Assembly: GCA_002816575.1 (NCBI GenBank)
Contig: MUCI01000006.1
Span: forward strand, 1 to 33,244
Direction of reading: 5' to 3'
DNA from: SAR202 cluster bacterium Casp-Chloro-G2
GTDB lineage: Bacteria > Chloroflexota > Dehalococcoidia > Lucifugimonadales > UBA3495
DNA: 33,244 nucleotides
Part shown: positions 7,369-15,319 of the stretch, one piece after another
Position numbering within the stretch: the stretch's first letter is position 1
Layout of the letters: the number at the start of each line of letters is the position of its first letter
Notes under the pieces: model-generated
The model's input: the letters and a program-made list of their open reading frames with translations, nothing else
What the model was told of the DNA's origin: nothing
Database searches by the model: none
Position numbers and translations under genes: made by a program

Positions 7369-8687
7369 CGTTGGCCTCTGCTAGAGCCGCCAGGGCCTCC
7401 CCAAAAGCCGACGGAGCCCTCATCAGACCCAAAGGAGCCGCCGGAAGCCCTGATACGCTCCAGCATCTTCTGCCTGCCCCGCTCGGCCAGGTAGCCGCCC
7501 AACAGCAGAATCACCCCCGCCGCCACGAAGATTAACGACCGGTCAAGCAGATTCCAGCTGTACTCGAAATAGCGGGCAACGATATCGATGCCGATGAAGG
7601 CCAGCGCGATGTTCACCAAGGCTTCCCGCCCCCGCAGATACCCTGAGACCAAGACCCCGAGCAGAGTGAGCGCCAGCAGGACGTTGAAAACCACGGCGTA
7701 GAAGACATCGCCGCCGCTGGTGACGCTGGCCACCACGTAGGCGGATGCCAACAAAATGCCGATGGCGAGGCCCTCGGTGGCGTTCAAGGCAAACTCCAGC
7801 CCGTTGCGCCGCTGCAGCCACGCCGCCGCCAAGACCAGTAAAACGGTCAGCGCTCCGGCGGACACAATCATGGCCCTGAATGCCAATTCGGTCTCGCCTT
7901 GGATGTACAAGCCATCGTCAAAGGAGTCGAATACCTCTTTGAACGTAAGGACAAAGACCGCCGCCAGAGCGGTAATGAGGCCCACCAGTTGGAATGACTC
8001 GGAGTAGGGCCGCAGCAGGTTGAATTCCTCTTTGATCCGCCCGACGGCAAATATCAGCAGCCCGAGGACCAAGAACAGAGACAGGCCCAAGACCGCCTGG
8101 CCTCTGGATACCTCGTCGACCCAGTCGGGCATTCTGAAACCCACTGCCGCAAGGAAGAGCGCCAGTCCCAGGAACTGGATGGGCTGGGAGCGGACGATAT
8201 AGACCAGGGGAAATACGCCCAGGAACCAGAAGAGCATCAGCCGGGGATCGTTGACTTCCACATTGTAGGCTTGGCCGACCAGATGCACGCCCGCGCCGTA
8301 GATCAGGCAGGCCAGCAGGACCATGGCCGAACCAACCCGGAGATAGCCACGGTGGTAACGCAGGTAGTAGCCCAGGCCGTGCCCGGAGAGGACCGCCGCG
8401 ATGATGATGGCCATCTTGGCGCTTCGGGCCATTCCGTCCCAGTTGGCGGCAAAGAAGAGAATGATACCCAACCCGACCAATACAGCGCCGATAACCGACA
8501 GGCCGGTGATCAGTCTGGACTGGGCGCGGCTGCCGGGGGCGGTTGATTCCTGGGGGTATCTGCCAAGGATCGACTGGCCTTGGTCAGCCGAGATTAGGCC
8601 GTCGTTCTCCCACCGGGAAACCTCCCGGGGCAAACGCGACAGGAAATCGTCACCGCCGCTCACAGGGTTATTTGCCTCTTTCGCCAT
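7365..8687 (-). CDS. DUF2157 polytopic membrane protein
   Basis: A 440-aa protein. Residues ~15-60 carry the soluble DUF2157 head ('LSRLPREVSRWENDGLISADQGQSIL'), followed by about ten to twelve hydrophobic helices from residue ~60 to ~405, and a Gly/Ser-rich cytoplasmic tail. No catalytic motif was recognised; the family's role is unknown. First gene of a three-gene minus-strand unit (DUF2157, GDYXXLXY, isochorismatase-type hydrolase), overlapping the second by 4 bp. The ATG at 8687 has only weak AGAG-like pairing upstream, and an A/T-rich TAAGAT lies just before it. Confidence 0.85.
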   Translation of the reverse strand: MAKEANNPVSGGDDFLSRLPREVSRWENDGLISADQGQSILGRYPQESTAPGSRAQSRLITGLSVIGAVLVGLGIILFFAANWDGMARSAKMAIIIAAVLSGHGLGYYLRYHRGYLRVGSAMVLLACLIYGAGVHLVGQAYNVEVNDPRLMLFWFLGVFPLVYIVRSQPIQFLGLALFLAAVGFRMPDWVDEVSRGQAVLGLSLFLVLGLLIFAVGRIKEEFNLLRPYSESFQLVGLITALAAVFVLTFKEVFDSFDDGLYIQGETELAFRAMIVSAGALTVLLVLAAAWLQRRNGLEFALNATEGLAIGILLASAYVVASVTSGGDVFYAVVFNVLLALTLLGVLVSGYLRGREALVNIALAFIGIDIVARYFEYSWNLLDRSLIFVAAGVILLLGGYLAERGRQKMLERIRASGGSFGSDEGSVGFWGGPGGSSRGQR

Positions 8688-8777
8688 ATCTCTATCTTAA
8701 ATGAGGCAATGACACGAAGAATAGACAGATCCATTACCCGGAATCGCCAGAATCCGGCAGACGAGCCGCGGCAATGC

Positions 8778-9659
8778 CTAACGGGTTGCGCCCTCGCCGA
8801 TGGCGAACCTGGCATCTTCGGCCAGCATGGCCGACAGGCCAACTGCCTCGAAGCAGTCCTCCAGGCTGACCATGCCATCCAGCAGATGCGCCGTGGTGCC
8901 CGTCTCCTTCAACTGGGCCATCACCTGCCCCACCACCTGGGTCACCGAGAGCAGGGCGCTGGCGGGATAGATAACGATCTTGAAGCCGAGCCGCTCAAGT
9001 TCCGGCGCCGGCAGTAAGGGAGACTTGCCCGTTTCCACAAAGTTGAAGAGCAGGGGAATGTCCAGGTTCTGGGCGGCGCGCTCCACCTCCTCCGGGGTGC
9101 GCAGGGCTTCGACGAACAGGGCGTCCGCCCCCGCCTTGATGTACTCGCCGCAACGGTGCATGGCGTCGTCCCAGCCGGTAACCGCGATGGAATCGGTGCG
9201 CACAATGATGGTGAAGTCGTCGTCGGTTCGGGCGTCCACGGCCGCCTTGATCTTCTGGACCATGTCCTCGGTGGAGATGACTTTCTTGTCGTTCAGGTGG
9301 CCGCAGCGCTTGGGCAAATCCTGGTCCTCAATGTGAATCGCCGCCACCCCGGCCCGCTCGTACTGCCGCACGGTCCGCCGCACGTTCAGTATCCCGCCGT
9401 AGCCCGTGTCGGCGTCGGCGATCAGGGGAACGTCAAGTATCTCGGTGATGCGGGCGGCGTTCTGGACCATCTCGGTCACGGAAGCCAGACCCAGGTCCGG
9501 ATAGCCAAGCTGGCCGACCGACGTGCCGGCCCCGGTCATGTAGACCGCCGGGAACCCGGCTTTCTCGATTATCTTGGCGGTCAGGCAGTCGTAAGCCCCG
9601 GGTGCTTGAATGATACCGGGCGCTTTAAGCAGTTGCCGGAACTTGGTGGTCGTGCGCAT
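8778..9659 (-). CDS. PEP mutase / isocitrate lyase superfamily enzyme (methylisocitrate lyase-like)
   Basis: A 293-aa TIM-barrel enzyme that cleaves or forms C-C (or hydrolyses) bonds on 2-oxo or carboxy acids. Hallmarks: 'VYMTGAGTS' (substrate loop), 'DADTGYG' (residues 82-88, Mg-binding), 'AIHIEDQ' (107-113) and 'KRCGH' (117-121) with the catalytic-loop cysteine C119 as in methylisocitrate and isocitrate lyases. The Cys argues for a lyase rather than oxaloacetate decarboxylase or PEP mutase proper. No prpC/prpD neighbours are present, so propionate metabolism is not supported by context. Candidates are a 2-methylisocitrate-type lyase or a dimethylmalate-type lyase. Confidence 0.85.
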   Translation of the reverse strand: MRTTTKFRQLLKAPGIIQAPGAYDCLTAKIIEKAGFPAVYMTGAGTSVGQLGYPDLGLASVTEMVQNAARITEILDVPLIADADTGYGGILNVRRTVRQYERAGVAAIHIEDQDLPKRCGHLNDKKVISTEDMVQKIKAAVDARTDDDFTIIVRTDSIAVTGWDDAMHRCGEYIKAGADALFVEALRTPEEVERAAQNLDIPLLFNFVETGKSPLLPAPELERLGFKIVIYPASALLSVTQVVGQVMAQLKETGTTAHLLDGMVSLEDCFEAVGLSAMLAEDARFAIGEGATR

Positions 9660-9753
9660 CTGGGCCTCCAGTTTTAGATCGGGATAAGGGCCGGTCCGGG
9701 CGTGGCGGTATTATACATGGGCCGCTCGCCTGGGGACGATCAGGGGATCAAAC

Positions 9754-9789
9754 GGTTGGATGGAACGGTTGGATGGAACGGTTAGATGC
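9754..9789. repeat. 13-bp tandem repeat, about 2.8 copies
   Basis: GGTTGGATGGAAC is repeated at 9754, 9767 and, with one change and truncated, at 9780. It lies in the gap between fabG and the lyase-like gene, downstream of fabG on the minus strand. It may vary in copy number by slippage. No function is evident. Confidence 0.8.
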
Positions 9790-9831
9790 TTAGAAGTTGA
9801 CGGCAGGGAGGTTCAACGGGCGCCGGTCCGC

Positions 9832-10584
9832 TCAGGCGATCATGCCGCCGTCGATGGTCAGGACCTGGCCGGTGATGTAGCTGGCGCCGTCGCTGGCGAT
9901 AAAGACCACCGCCTCGGCCACGTCCTCCGCGGTGCCGAACCGGCCCATGGGAATGTTGGACAGGATCTTCTTTTGGGTCTCCTCGGTCAGTTCGTCCACC
10001 ATCGCCGTGGAGATGTAACCTGGGGCCAGCGCGTTGACCGTGACGTTACGGGAGGCGACCTCCCGTGCAACAGCCTTGGTTAAGCCCACCAGTCCGGCCT
10101 TCGCGGCGGCGTAGTTGGCCTGGCCGGGGTTTCCGGAAAGCCCGACTACCGAGGACATGTTGATCACCCGGCCCGAACGCTGGCGGATCAGGTGGGGCAT
10201 GATGTATTTGGTGCAGAGGAACGCGCCCCGCAGGTTGACGTTCATCACGCCGTCGAAGTCTTCCGGGGTCATGCGGAGCAGCAGCCGGTCCTTGGTGATG
10301 CCGGCATTGTTCACCAGGATATCAACTCTGCCGAAGTGATCAACCACCCGTTTGATCACGGACTGCGCAGCCTCTTCCTGGGAGACATCCCCCCCGGCCA
10401 ATATGGCCTCACCACCGGAATCGTTGATGGACGCGACGATCGCCGTGGCCGCGTCAGGGCTGGCGTGGTAGTTGACCGCGACCCTGGCGCCGGCCTGGGC
10501 CAGGCGGCGGGCGACGGCGGCGCCGATGCCCCTTGAAGCCCCGGTGACCAGCGCAACCTTGCCACCCAGATCGATTCCTGTCAT
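9832..10584 (-). CDS. fabG: 3-oxoacyl-[acyl-carrier-protein] reductase
   Basis: NADPH-dependent reduction of 3-oxoacyl-ACP to 3-hydroxyacyl-ACP in fatty acid synthesis. The 250-aa short-chain dehydrogenase has 'LVTGASRGIG' (cofactor loop, residues 12-21), 'VNNAG' (91-95), N117, S145 ('NMSSVVG'), and Y158-x3-K162 ('NYAAAKAG'), a complete catalytic tetrad. The end 'YITGQVLTIDGGM' is typical of FabG. It follows plsX by only 8 nt, so the two are in one operon, which supports true FabG function over a catabolic SDR. Confidence 0.93.
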   Translation of the reverse strand: MTGIDLGGKVALVTGASRGIGAAVARRLAQAGARVAVNYHASPDAATAIVASINDSGGEAILAGGDVSQEEAAQSVIKRVVDHFGRVDILVNNAGITKDRLLLRMTPEDFDGVMNVNLRGAFLCTKYIMPHLIRQRSGRVINMSSVVGLSGNPGQANYAAAKAGLVGLTKAVAREVASRNVTVNALAPGYISTAMVDELTEETQKKILSNIPMGRFGTAEDVAEAVVFIASDGASYITGQVLTIDGGMIA

Positions 10585-10592
10585 TGGCTGGC

Positions 10593-11645
10593 TTACCGGC
10601 CCGCGCCGGTGCCTGACGTTTCGTTGGGCGTTTGGTTCATGCGGGCCAGGTCCTGGCGCATGATGTCAACCATCCCAAGATGCACGTAACGGATGGAGGT
10701 GTTCACCGCCGCCAATATCTCGTCGGCGCCACTGGAGCCGTGACCAAGGATCACCGGACCATTCACGCCGAATAGGGGGCCGCCGTTGGTGCGGGTGCGG
10801 TTGGTCAACTGGACCAACTCGGCGGCGAACTCGTCGATGGTGGTGTCATCCAACGACGTCGCCAGCCGCTTCTTGGCGAAGGCCGCGAACGCCGCGCCCA
10901 GACCCTCGGTGAACTTGATCAGGATGTTGCCGACGAAGCCGTCGCAGATGATTACCTCGGCTTTCTCGGTGAAGAAGTCCATCCCCTCCACGTTGCCGAC
11001 GAAGTTCAGGTGGCTGCCTTCGAACACCCGGTGGCTTTCTTGGACCTGTCTATTGCCCTTCGTCGACTCAGCACCGACACTTAGCAGGGCGACCCTGGGA
11101 TTGTCGATACCCATGTAGGTCCTGGCCCAGGTGACGCCCAAGGAGGCGAAATTGAGCAGCAGGCCCGGGCGGGAGTCCAGATTGCTGCCGATGTCCACCA
11201 GAACGGTATTGGGGGCCAACCCCAGGAACGGGCCGCCCAGGCAGGGACGTTCCAGCCCCTGCATCAGCCCCAATGTCAGCACGGCGCTGGCCATGGAACC
11301 GCCGGTGGACCCCATGGAGACTATCACGTCGGCATCCCCGCTCTTGACCAACCGGGTAGCCACTACCACTGAGGCGTTGGGCTTGGAGCGCATGGCCTGT
11401 AACGGATGCTCGTCGTCCCTGATCTTGTCGACCGATGGGACCAACCTGATGGCCAGGCCGTTGGTGTCGTATTTGGCCAGCTCGGCTTCCACCGGACCCT
11501 GGTCACCAACTAAGATCATCTCAACGTTGGCGGACTTGGCGGCCAGTACCGCGCCCTTGACCGTTTCCACCGGGCCGTGGTCTCCGCCCATGGCGTCCAA
11601 TGCCACTCGCACCGGGCTTGTGCCGTTGTCCGATTGTTTCTGCAT
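10593..11645 (-). CDS. plsX: Phosphate acyltransferase PlsX
   Basis: Makes acyl-phosphate from acyl-ACP for PlsY-dependent phospholipid synthesis, at the inner face of the membrane. The 350-aa protein has the family signature 'VALDAMGGDHGPVETVKGA', then 'SMGSTGGSMASAVLTLG', 'LVDIGSNLDSRPGLLLNFA', 'ICDGFVGNILIKFTEG', and 'FGVNGPVILGHGSS'. Length is normal (330-350 aa). It lies between the MaoC-like gene (84 nt upstream) and fabG (8 nt downstream). In many Firmicutes plsX-fabD-fabG are clustered; here fabD and acpP are absent from the cluster. Confidence 0.95.
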   Translation of the reverse strand: MQKQSDNGTSPVRVALDAMGGDHGPVETVKGAVLAAKSANVEMILVGDQGPVEAELAKYDTNGLAIRLVPSVDKIRDDEHPLQAMRSKPNASVVVATRLVKSGDADVIVSMGSTGGSMASAVLTLGLMQGLERPCLGGPFLGLAPNTVLVDIGSNLDSRPGLLLNFASLGVTWARTYMGIDNPRVALLSVGAESTKGNRQVQESHRVFEGSHLNFVGNVEGMDFFTEKAEVIICDGFVGNILIKFTEGLGAAFAAFAKKRLATSLDDTTIDEFAAELVQLTNRTRTNGGPLFGVNGPVILGHGSSGADEILAAVNTSIRYVHLGMVDIMRQDLARMNQTPNETSGTGAGR

Positions 11646-11729
11646 GGTGTTCCCCTAGAGTCTGACCTGGTTTGGCCGGGCCCCCGCCATGTGGTTGCCG
11701 CCGGACCATCCCCAAAAGGCGATTTCCCC

Positions 11730-12566
11730 TTATCGTACGCTAACGCCGGCACTGCCAGCGATCAGTTCCTGGCCGCTGGCGCTGTTGATAGCACCCACTG
11801 AGTAGGTCAGCGAGCTTTCCCCTTCCTTGGTTAGGCTGGCCGTCGTATCCACCTGGTCTCCCAGGTAGGCCGCGCCCTTGAACCTAACTCGCAGGGACGC
11901 CGATTCCAGCCAGTCGCGCCCGTGGGCTCCGGTCATCATCTCAGAGATGAAGGCCAAAGTCAGCATGCCGTGGGCGATTATCCCGCCGAACTGGGTCCCC
12001 GCCGCGAATCCTGCGTCCAGGTGCAGGGGATTGTCGTCCCCCGATGCCACGGCGTAGGCGTTCAATTGCTCTTGGTTTATCTGCCTGGTAACGACCGGTA
12101 GACCGCTCTCGGCCGGTTTACGTTCTCCGCTCTGTTGCCCCTTGACCGGTTCTTGGGCCGGCTCCCCGCTGGGCAGGAGCACGGTGGTCTTCGATCGGAG
12201 CGCCTCCACCCCGCCGGACTCGATGGTGCAGACGGCGGTCAAGAATTCTAGACCAGCTCTGCGGCGAGGCTTCTCCAGATAGGCGCTGACAATTATCTCA
12301 CCAGCGATACCGATGGGCGCAAGCGTTTCAATCTCTTGTAAACTGTGTATCGCACCAGGGGGGAGTTCCAGCTTGGTCAGAAGCGCGCCTAATGCCTTGG
12401 CTGCCGAGTACAGCGGCGGAGCAATCCCAGCTTCGCGGTAGACGGGCAGTTCATCGCCAACCGAGCGCAGGTACTCATCAACCGATTCCGGCGTCGCATG
12501 GAACGATCCCAGGTCCACCGTGCGCCCCGTCTCAAGCATCAATGCCGGCCCACCCCCCTGCGCCAT
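11730..12566 (-). CDS. Double-hotdog MaoC-like dehydratase/hydratase
   Basis: A 278-aa protein with two hotdog folds, judged from sequence. The N-terminal half (to ~140) is degenerate and similar to FAS1-type dehydratase N-domains. The C-terminal half (~160-278) carries the hydratase-2 motif 'YAVASGDDNPLHLDAGFA..' followed by 'GGIIAHGMLTLAF', with catalytic D and H in place. The two halves are joined by a Gln/Glu/Pro linker. It probably dehydrates 3-hydroxyacyl thioesters. First gene of a plsX-fabG cluster with no FabZ or FabA, so it could be the pathway dehydratase. A CoA-dependent enoyl hydratase role is the alternative. The ATG at 12566 gives about a 59-nt leader. Confidence 0.8.
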   Translation of the reverse strand: MAQGGGPALMLETGRTVDLGSFHATPESVDEYLRSVGDELPVYREAGIAPPLYSAAKALGALLTKLELPPGAIHSLQEIETLAPIGIAGEIIVSAYLEKPRRRAGLEFLTAVCTIESGGVEALRSKTTVLLPSGEPAQEPVKGQQSGERKPAESGLPVVTRQINQEQLNAYAVASGDDNPLHLDAGFAAGTQFGGIIAHGMLTLAFISEMMTGAHGRDWLESASLRVRFKGAAYLGDQVDTTASLTKEGESSLTYSVGAINSASGQELIAGSAGVSVR

Positions 12567-12631
12567 CTCATAAAAAGGATACTCTGCCAGAGTAAATCTC
12601 GTATCGGACAGCCAACGGCCCGGCAGGCAAG

Positions 12632-12660
12632 ATTATACCTACAGGCATGTTGCCCAGCAA
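12632..12660 (-). promoter_or_regulatory. Sigma70-type promoter of the MaoC-plsX-fabG cluster
   Basis: Minus strand: TTGCTG (12660-12655), a 17-nt spacer, then a perfect TATAAT (12637-12632). The predicted start near 12625 lies about 60 nt before the MaoC-like gene. The ideal -10 and spacing make it one of the strongest promoter matches in the window. It overlaps a palindrome listed separately. Confidence 0.65.
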
Positions 12661-12663
12661 CAT
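12647..12663. promoter_or_regulatory. Candidate operator: 17-bp palindrome over the -35 box
   Basis: ATGTTGC-CCA-GCAACAT is a perfect 7-bp inverted repeat around a 3-bp centre. It covers the whole -35 box and part of the spacer of the MaoC-plsX-fabG promoter. A dimeric repressor bound here would block RNA polymerase. It does not resemble the FapR site of Bacillus. The regulator is not in the window. Confidence 0.55.
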
Positions 12664-12693
12664 TATGTACACCCGGCTTCCCCATATAACGGG

Positions 12694-13929
12694 CTAGCTA
12701 GACCCCCCGAACTGCTCCACTGCCAGTCCGGCGATGTGCTCCCCGATGGCCAACGACGACGTGGCGCCAGGCGACGGTGCGTTTAGAACGTGGATGGCGT
12801 CGCGGCCCTGAATGATGCTGAAGTCGTCCAGCAACGTGCCGTCTTTGGCCACGGCCTGCGCCCTTACCCCGGAGCCGCCGGACGCCAGGTCGGACTCCTT
12901 AATCTCGGGCAGCAGCCGCTGCAGGTCGCGCAGGAACACCCTCTTGCTGAAAGAGCGGTAGACCTCGCCCATGCCGATCTTCCAGAACTTGGCCGCCATC
13001 TTCCAGAACCCGGGATAGGCCAGGCTGCCCAGGCTTTCGCCGATGTCGAAATCGCGCTTGCGGTAGCCCTCCCGGCGCAGGGCCAGCACCGCGTTGGGGC
13101 CGGCCTCGACGCTGCCGTGGATGTTGCGGGTGAAGTGCACGCCCAAGAACGGGAACCGAGGGTCCGGGACCGGGTAGATCAGGCCGGACACCAGGTTATG
13201 ACTCTCCGGCCGCAGGGTGTAATACTCGCCCCGGAACGGGATGATCCGCACGCCCACCTTCTCGCCGGTCATCTCAGCCACCCGGTCGGCGTACAGACCG
13301 CCGCAGTTGATGATGTGCTTGGCTTGGAGCGTCCCCTTGGGCGTCTCCAAAGCCACGGCGCCGCCTGAACCGGCAGCACCAGCGGACCTAACAATCTTCT
13401 TCACCGGGGCGCCCGTGAATATGTTGCCGCCTGCCTGTTGGAACTTGTCGGCGTAGGCGGCTGCAACCTTGGTGAAATCGACGATGCCGGTGTGCGGCGC
13501 CCATAGGGCCTGCACCCCGACCGTATATGGCTCGATCTCTTTCAGCCTTTCGGGGCCGACCAACTCCAGGTCCGGCACCCCATTGGCCGTGCCCCGTTCG
13601 TAGAGGTCCTGCAACCGTCCCAACTCAGACTCATTGGTGGCGACGATGACCTTGCCGCATTGCTGGTAGTCGATCTCGTTCTCTTCGCAGAAGCGGACCA
13701 GGTTGTTCAGGCCGGCCACGCAGAACCGGGCCTTATGGGAGCCGGGCCGGTAATAGATGCCCGAGTGCATCACCCCGCTGTTGTGCCCGGTCTGGTGGGT
13801 CGCCAGGGCGTCTTCTTTCTCCAGCACCGCCACCTTCCAACTGGGCGCGCTAGCCGCCAACTGCATGGCGGTGGAAAGGCCCAAGATGCCGCCCCCGATG
13901 ATCGCGATGTCGTACTGGCCCGTTTCCAT
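12694..13929 (-). CDS. lhgO: L-2-hydroxyglutarate oxidase/dehydrogenase-like FAD enzyme
   Basis: An FAD-dependent oxidoreductase of the DAO family, 411 aa, that oxidises L-2-hydroxyglutarate (or a similar 2-hydroxy acid) to the 2-oxo acid and passes electrons to quinone or oxygen. Visible features: N-terminal dinucleotide loop 'DIAIIGGGILGLSTA' (GxGxxG at 12-17), 'THQTGHNSGVMHSGIYY' (LhgO/YgaF hallmark with the flavin-site histidine region), 'NCGGLYADRVAEMTG', 'PFRGEYY', and C-terminal 'NAPSPGATSSLAIGEHIA'. It is divergent from the LLM monooxygenase with a 246-nt shared spacer. The substrate could be another hydroxy acid, given the D-2-hydroxyacid dehydrogenase across the spacer. Confidence 0.88.
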   Translation of the reverse strand: METGQYDIAIIGGGILGLSTAMQLAASAPSWKVAVLEKEDALATHQTGHNSGVMHSGIYYRPGSHKARFCVAGLNNLVRFCEENEIDYQQCGKVIVATNESELGRLQDLYERGTANGVPDLELVGPERLKEIEPYTVGVQALWAPHTGIVDFTKVAAAYADKFQQAGGNIFTGAPVKKIVRSAGAAGSGGAVALETPKGTLQAKHIINCGGLYADRVAEMTGEKVGVRIIPFRGEYYTLRPESHNLVSGLIYPVPDPRFPFLGVHFTRNIHGSVEAGPNAVLALRREGYRKRDFDIGESLGSLAYPGFWKMAAKFWKIGMGEVYRSFSKRVFLRDLQRLLPEIKESDLASGGSGVRAQAVAKDGTLLDDFSIIQGRDAIHVLNAPSPGATSSLAIGEHIAGLAVEQFGGSS

Positions 13930-14057
13930 CGTTAATACGCCTCATTTTCAAACGCGGACTGGCAAAGAGACCGCGCCAGGAATCGTGTGGCTAAGGTTAG
14001 TCCGCGCGGCGAGACCGGTCAAGGCGTCATGGGCAGTCCAGCCTCACGGCCATTTTC

Positions 14058-14086
14058 TTGACCCTTGGTCCCGCATGCGATATTTT
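14058..14086 (+). promoter_or_regulatory. Candidate promoter of the LLM / hydroxyacid dehydrogenase / quinone reductase genes
   Basis: TTGACC (14058-14063), a 17-nt spacer, and TATTTT (14081-14086). Predicted start near 14093 gives about an 83-nt leader before the LLM gene. It lies in the 246-nt divergent spacer with lhgO, where no equally good minus-strand promoter was seen. Confidence 0.5.
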
Positions 14087-14175
14087 TGAGTGTGGCTTCG
14101 CGCGGCGCGGCCTCCGCCGTCGCCACGTTTGACCCAGAAACGACGGCATCAAGATGAAATCGATAGGAGCACCAC

Positions 14176-15225
14176 ATGCACTTCGGCGCATTCATGGAGT
14201 TTGGCAACAGGGCTGGGGTCACCGAGTCCCAGGCATTTAAGGAAGGGTTCCGGATGGTCGACTCGGCCGAGGCCATGGGTCTGGACGGAGTCTGGCTGGC
14301 CGAACTGCACTTCAATCCAGCCCGCTCGGTGCTCTCGTCTCCCATCGTGGTGGCCAGCGCTATCGCGGCCCGCACCAAACGGCTCCGGGTCGGCATGGCT
14401 GTCTACGTCCTGCCGCTCAGCAACCCTCTGCGCATCGCCGAGGAAGTGGCGACGGTGGACCACATCAGTGAGGGCCGGTTCGAGTTTGGCATCGGACGCA
14501 GTGGTTTCGCCCGATCCTACGACGTTTTCAGCATCGATTATAGTGAGAGCCAGGCCCGGTTCGCCGAGTCCATGGAGATCATCCTGCAGGCGTGGCAGGG
14601 CAAGGAGTTCTCCTACAAAGGAGAGTTCTATAACGTGGATAAAGCGACCATCTCGCCCGTGCCCTATCAGCAGCCCCATCCTCCGCTCCGCATCGCAGCC
14701 AACTCCACGGAGACATTCATCCGGCTGGGCAAGGCAGGTCATCCCATATTCGTCGGACTGCGCGGCATGGACATCCCCGAACTAAAAGAGAATGTGAAGA
14801 TCTACCGGGAGACCTGGGAAGAAGCCGGCCACGCCGGCCACGGCGACGTTTCCCTGCGGATACCGGTCTACGCCGGAGAGACTAAGGAGCAGGCGCTGGA
14901 CGAACCCTTCGAGAGCATCAGCGGCTATTTCGGCCGGATGGGCGGGCTTTACCGCGAGTCGGCCGGGAAGGCGGGCATCGATTCCACCGAACTGCGCCAG
15001 GGACGGGCCGAGCAGTTGGCGGCCCTGAGCTATGACGAGATGCTTGAAACCAAGATTGCATTCGGCACCGCCGAAGGCCTGATCGACCGCTTCGCCCAAC
15101 TGAAAGAGGAACTGGGGCTGGACGGCGTGCTGGCCGAGCTCAACGCCGGCGGCCTGATCCCCGAGGAGCGGGTCCTCCGCAGCCTGCGCATCATCACTGA
15201 GAAGGTTATGCCAGCCTTCAAATAG
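14176..15225 (+). CDS. LLM-class flavin-dependent oxidoreductase (luciferase-like monooxygenase)
   Basis: A 349-aa TIM-barrel protein of the bacterial luciferase family, which uses reduced FMN or F420 to oxidise organic substrates. Family signs: N-terminal 'MHFGAFMEFGNRAG', 'GLDGVWLAELHFNP', 'LRVGMAVYVLPLSNPLRIAEEVATVDHISEGRFEFGIGRS' blocks, and 'PLRIAANSTETFIRLGKAGHPIF'. An AGGAG lies 7 nt before the ATG, an excellent ribosome site. It begins a plus-strand series with a D-2-hydroxyacid dehydrogenase and quinone oxidoreductase. Such flavin monooxygenases are strongly expanded in SAR202-type Chloroflexota and are proposed to attack recalcitrant organic matter. The substrate here is unknown. 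Confidence 0.9.
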   Translation: MHFGAFMEFGNRAGVTESQAFKEGFRMVDSAEAMGLDGVWLAELHFNPARSVLSSPIVVASAIAARTKRLRVGMAVYVLPLSNPLRIAEEVATVDHISEGRFEFGIGRSGFARSYDVFSIDYSESQARFAESMEIILQAWQGKEFSYKGEFYNVDKATISPVPYQQPHPPLRIAANSTETFIRLGKAGHPIFVGLRGMDIPELKENVKIYRETWEEAGHAGHGDVSLRIPVYAGETKEQALDEPFESISGYFGRMGGLYRESAGKAGIDSTELRQGRAEQLAALSYDEMLETKIAFGTAEGLIDRFAQLKEELGLDGVLAELNAGGLIPEERVLRSLRIITEKVMPAFK

Positions 15226-15319
15226 CCGCCCGAATCACCAAACACCGTGCCGGATATGACTGGTAACCTGACGCCAACCGGCAGGTACAGCCCTCGCCTA
15301 ACCGCGCATTCAATGGGAG

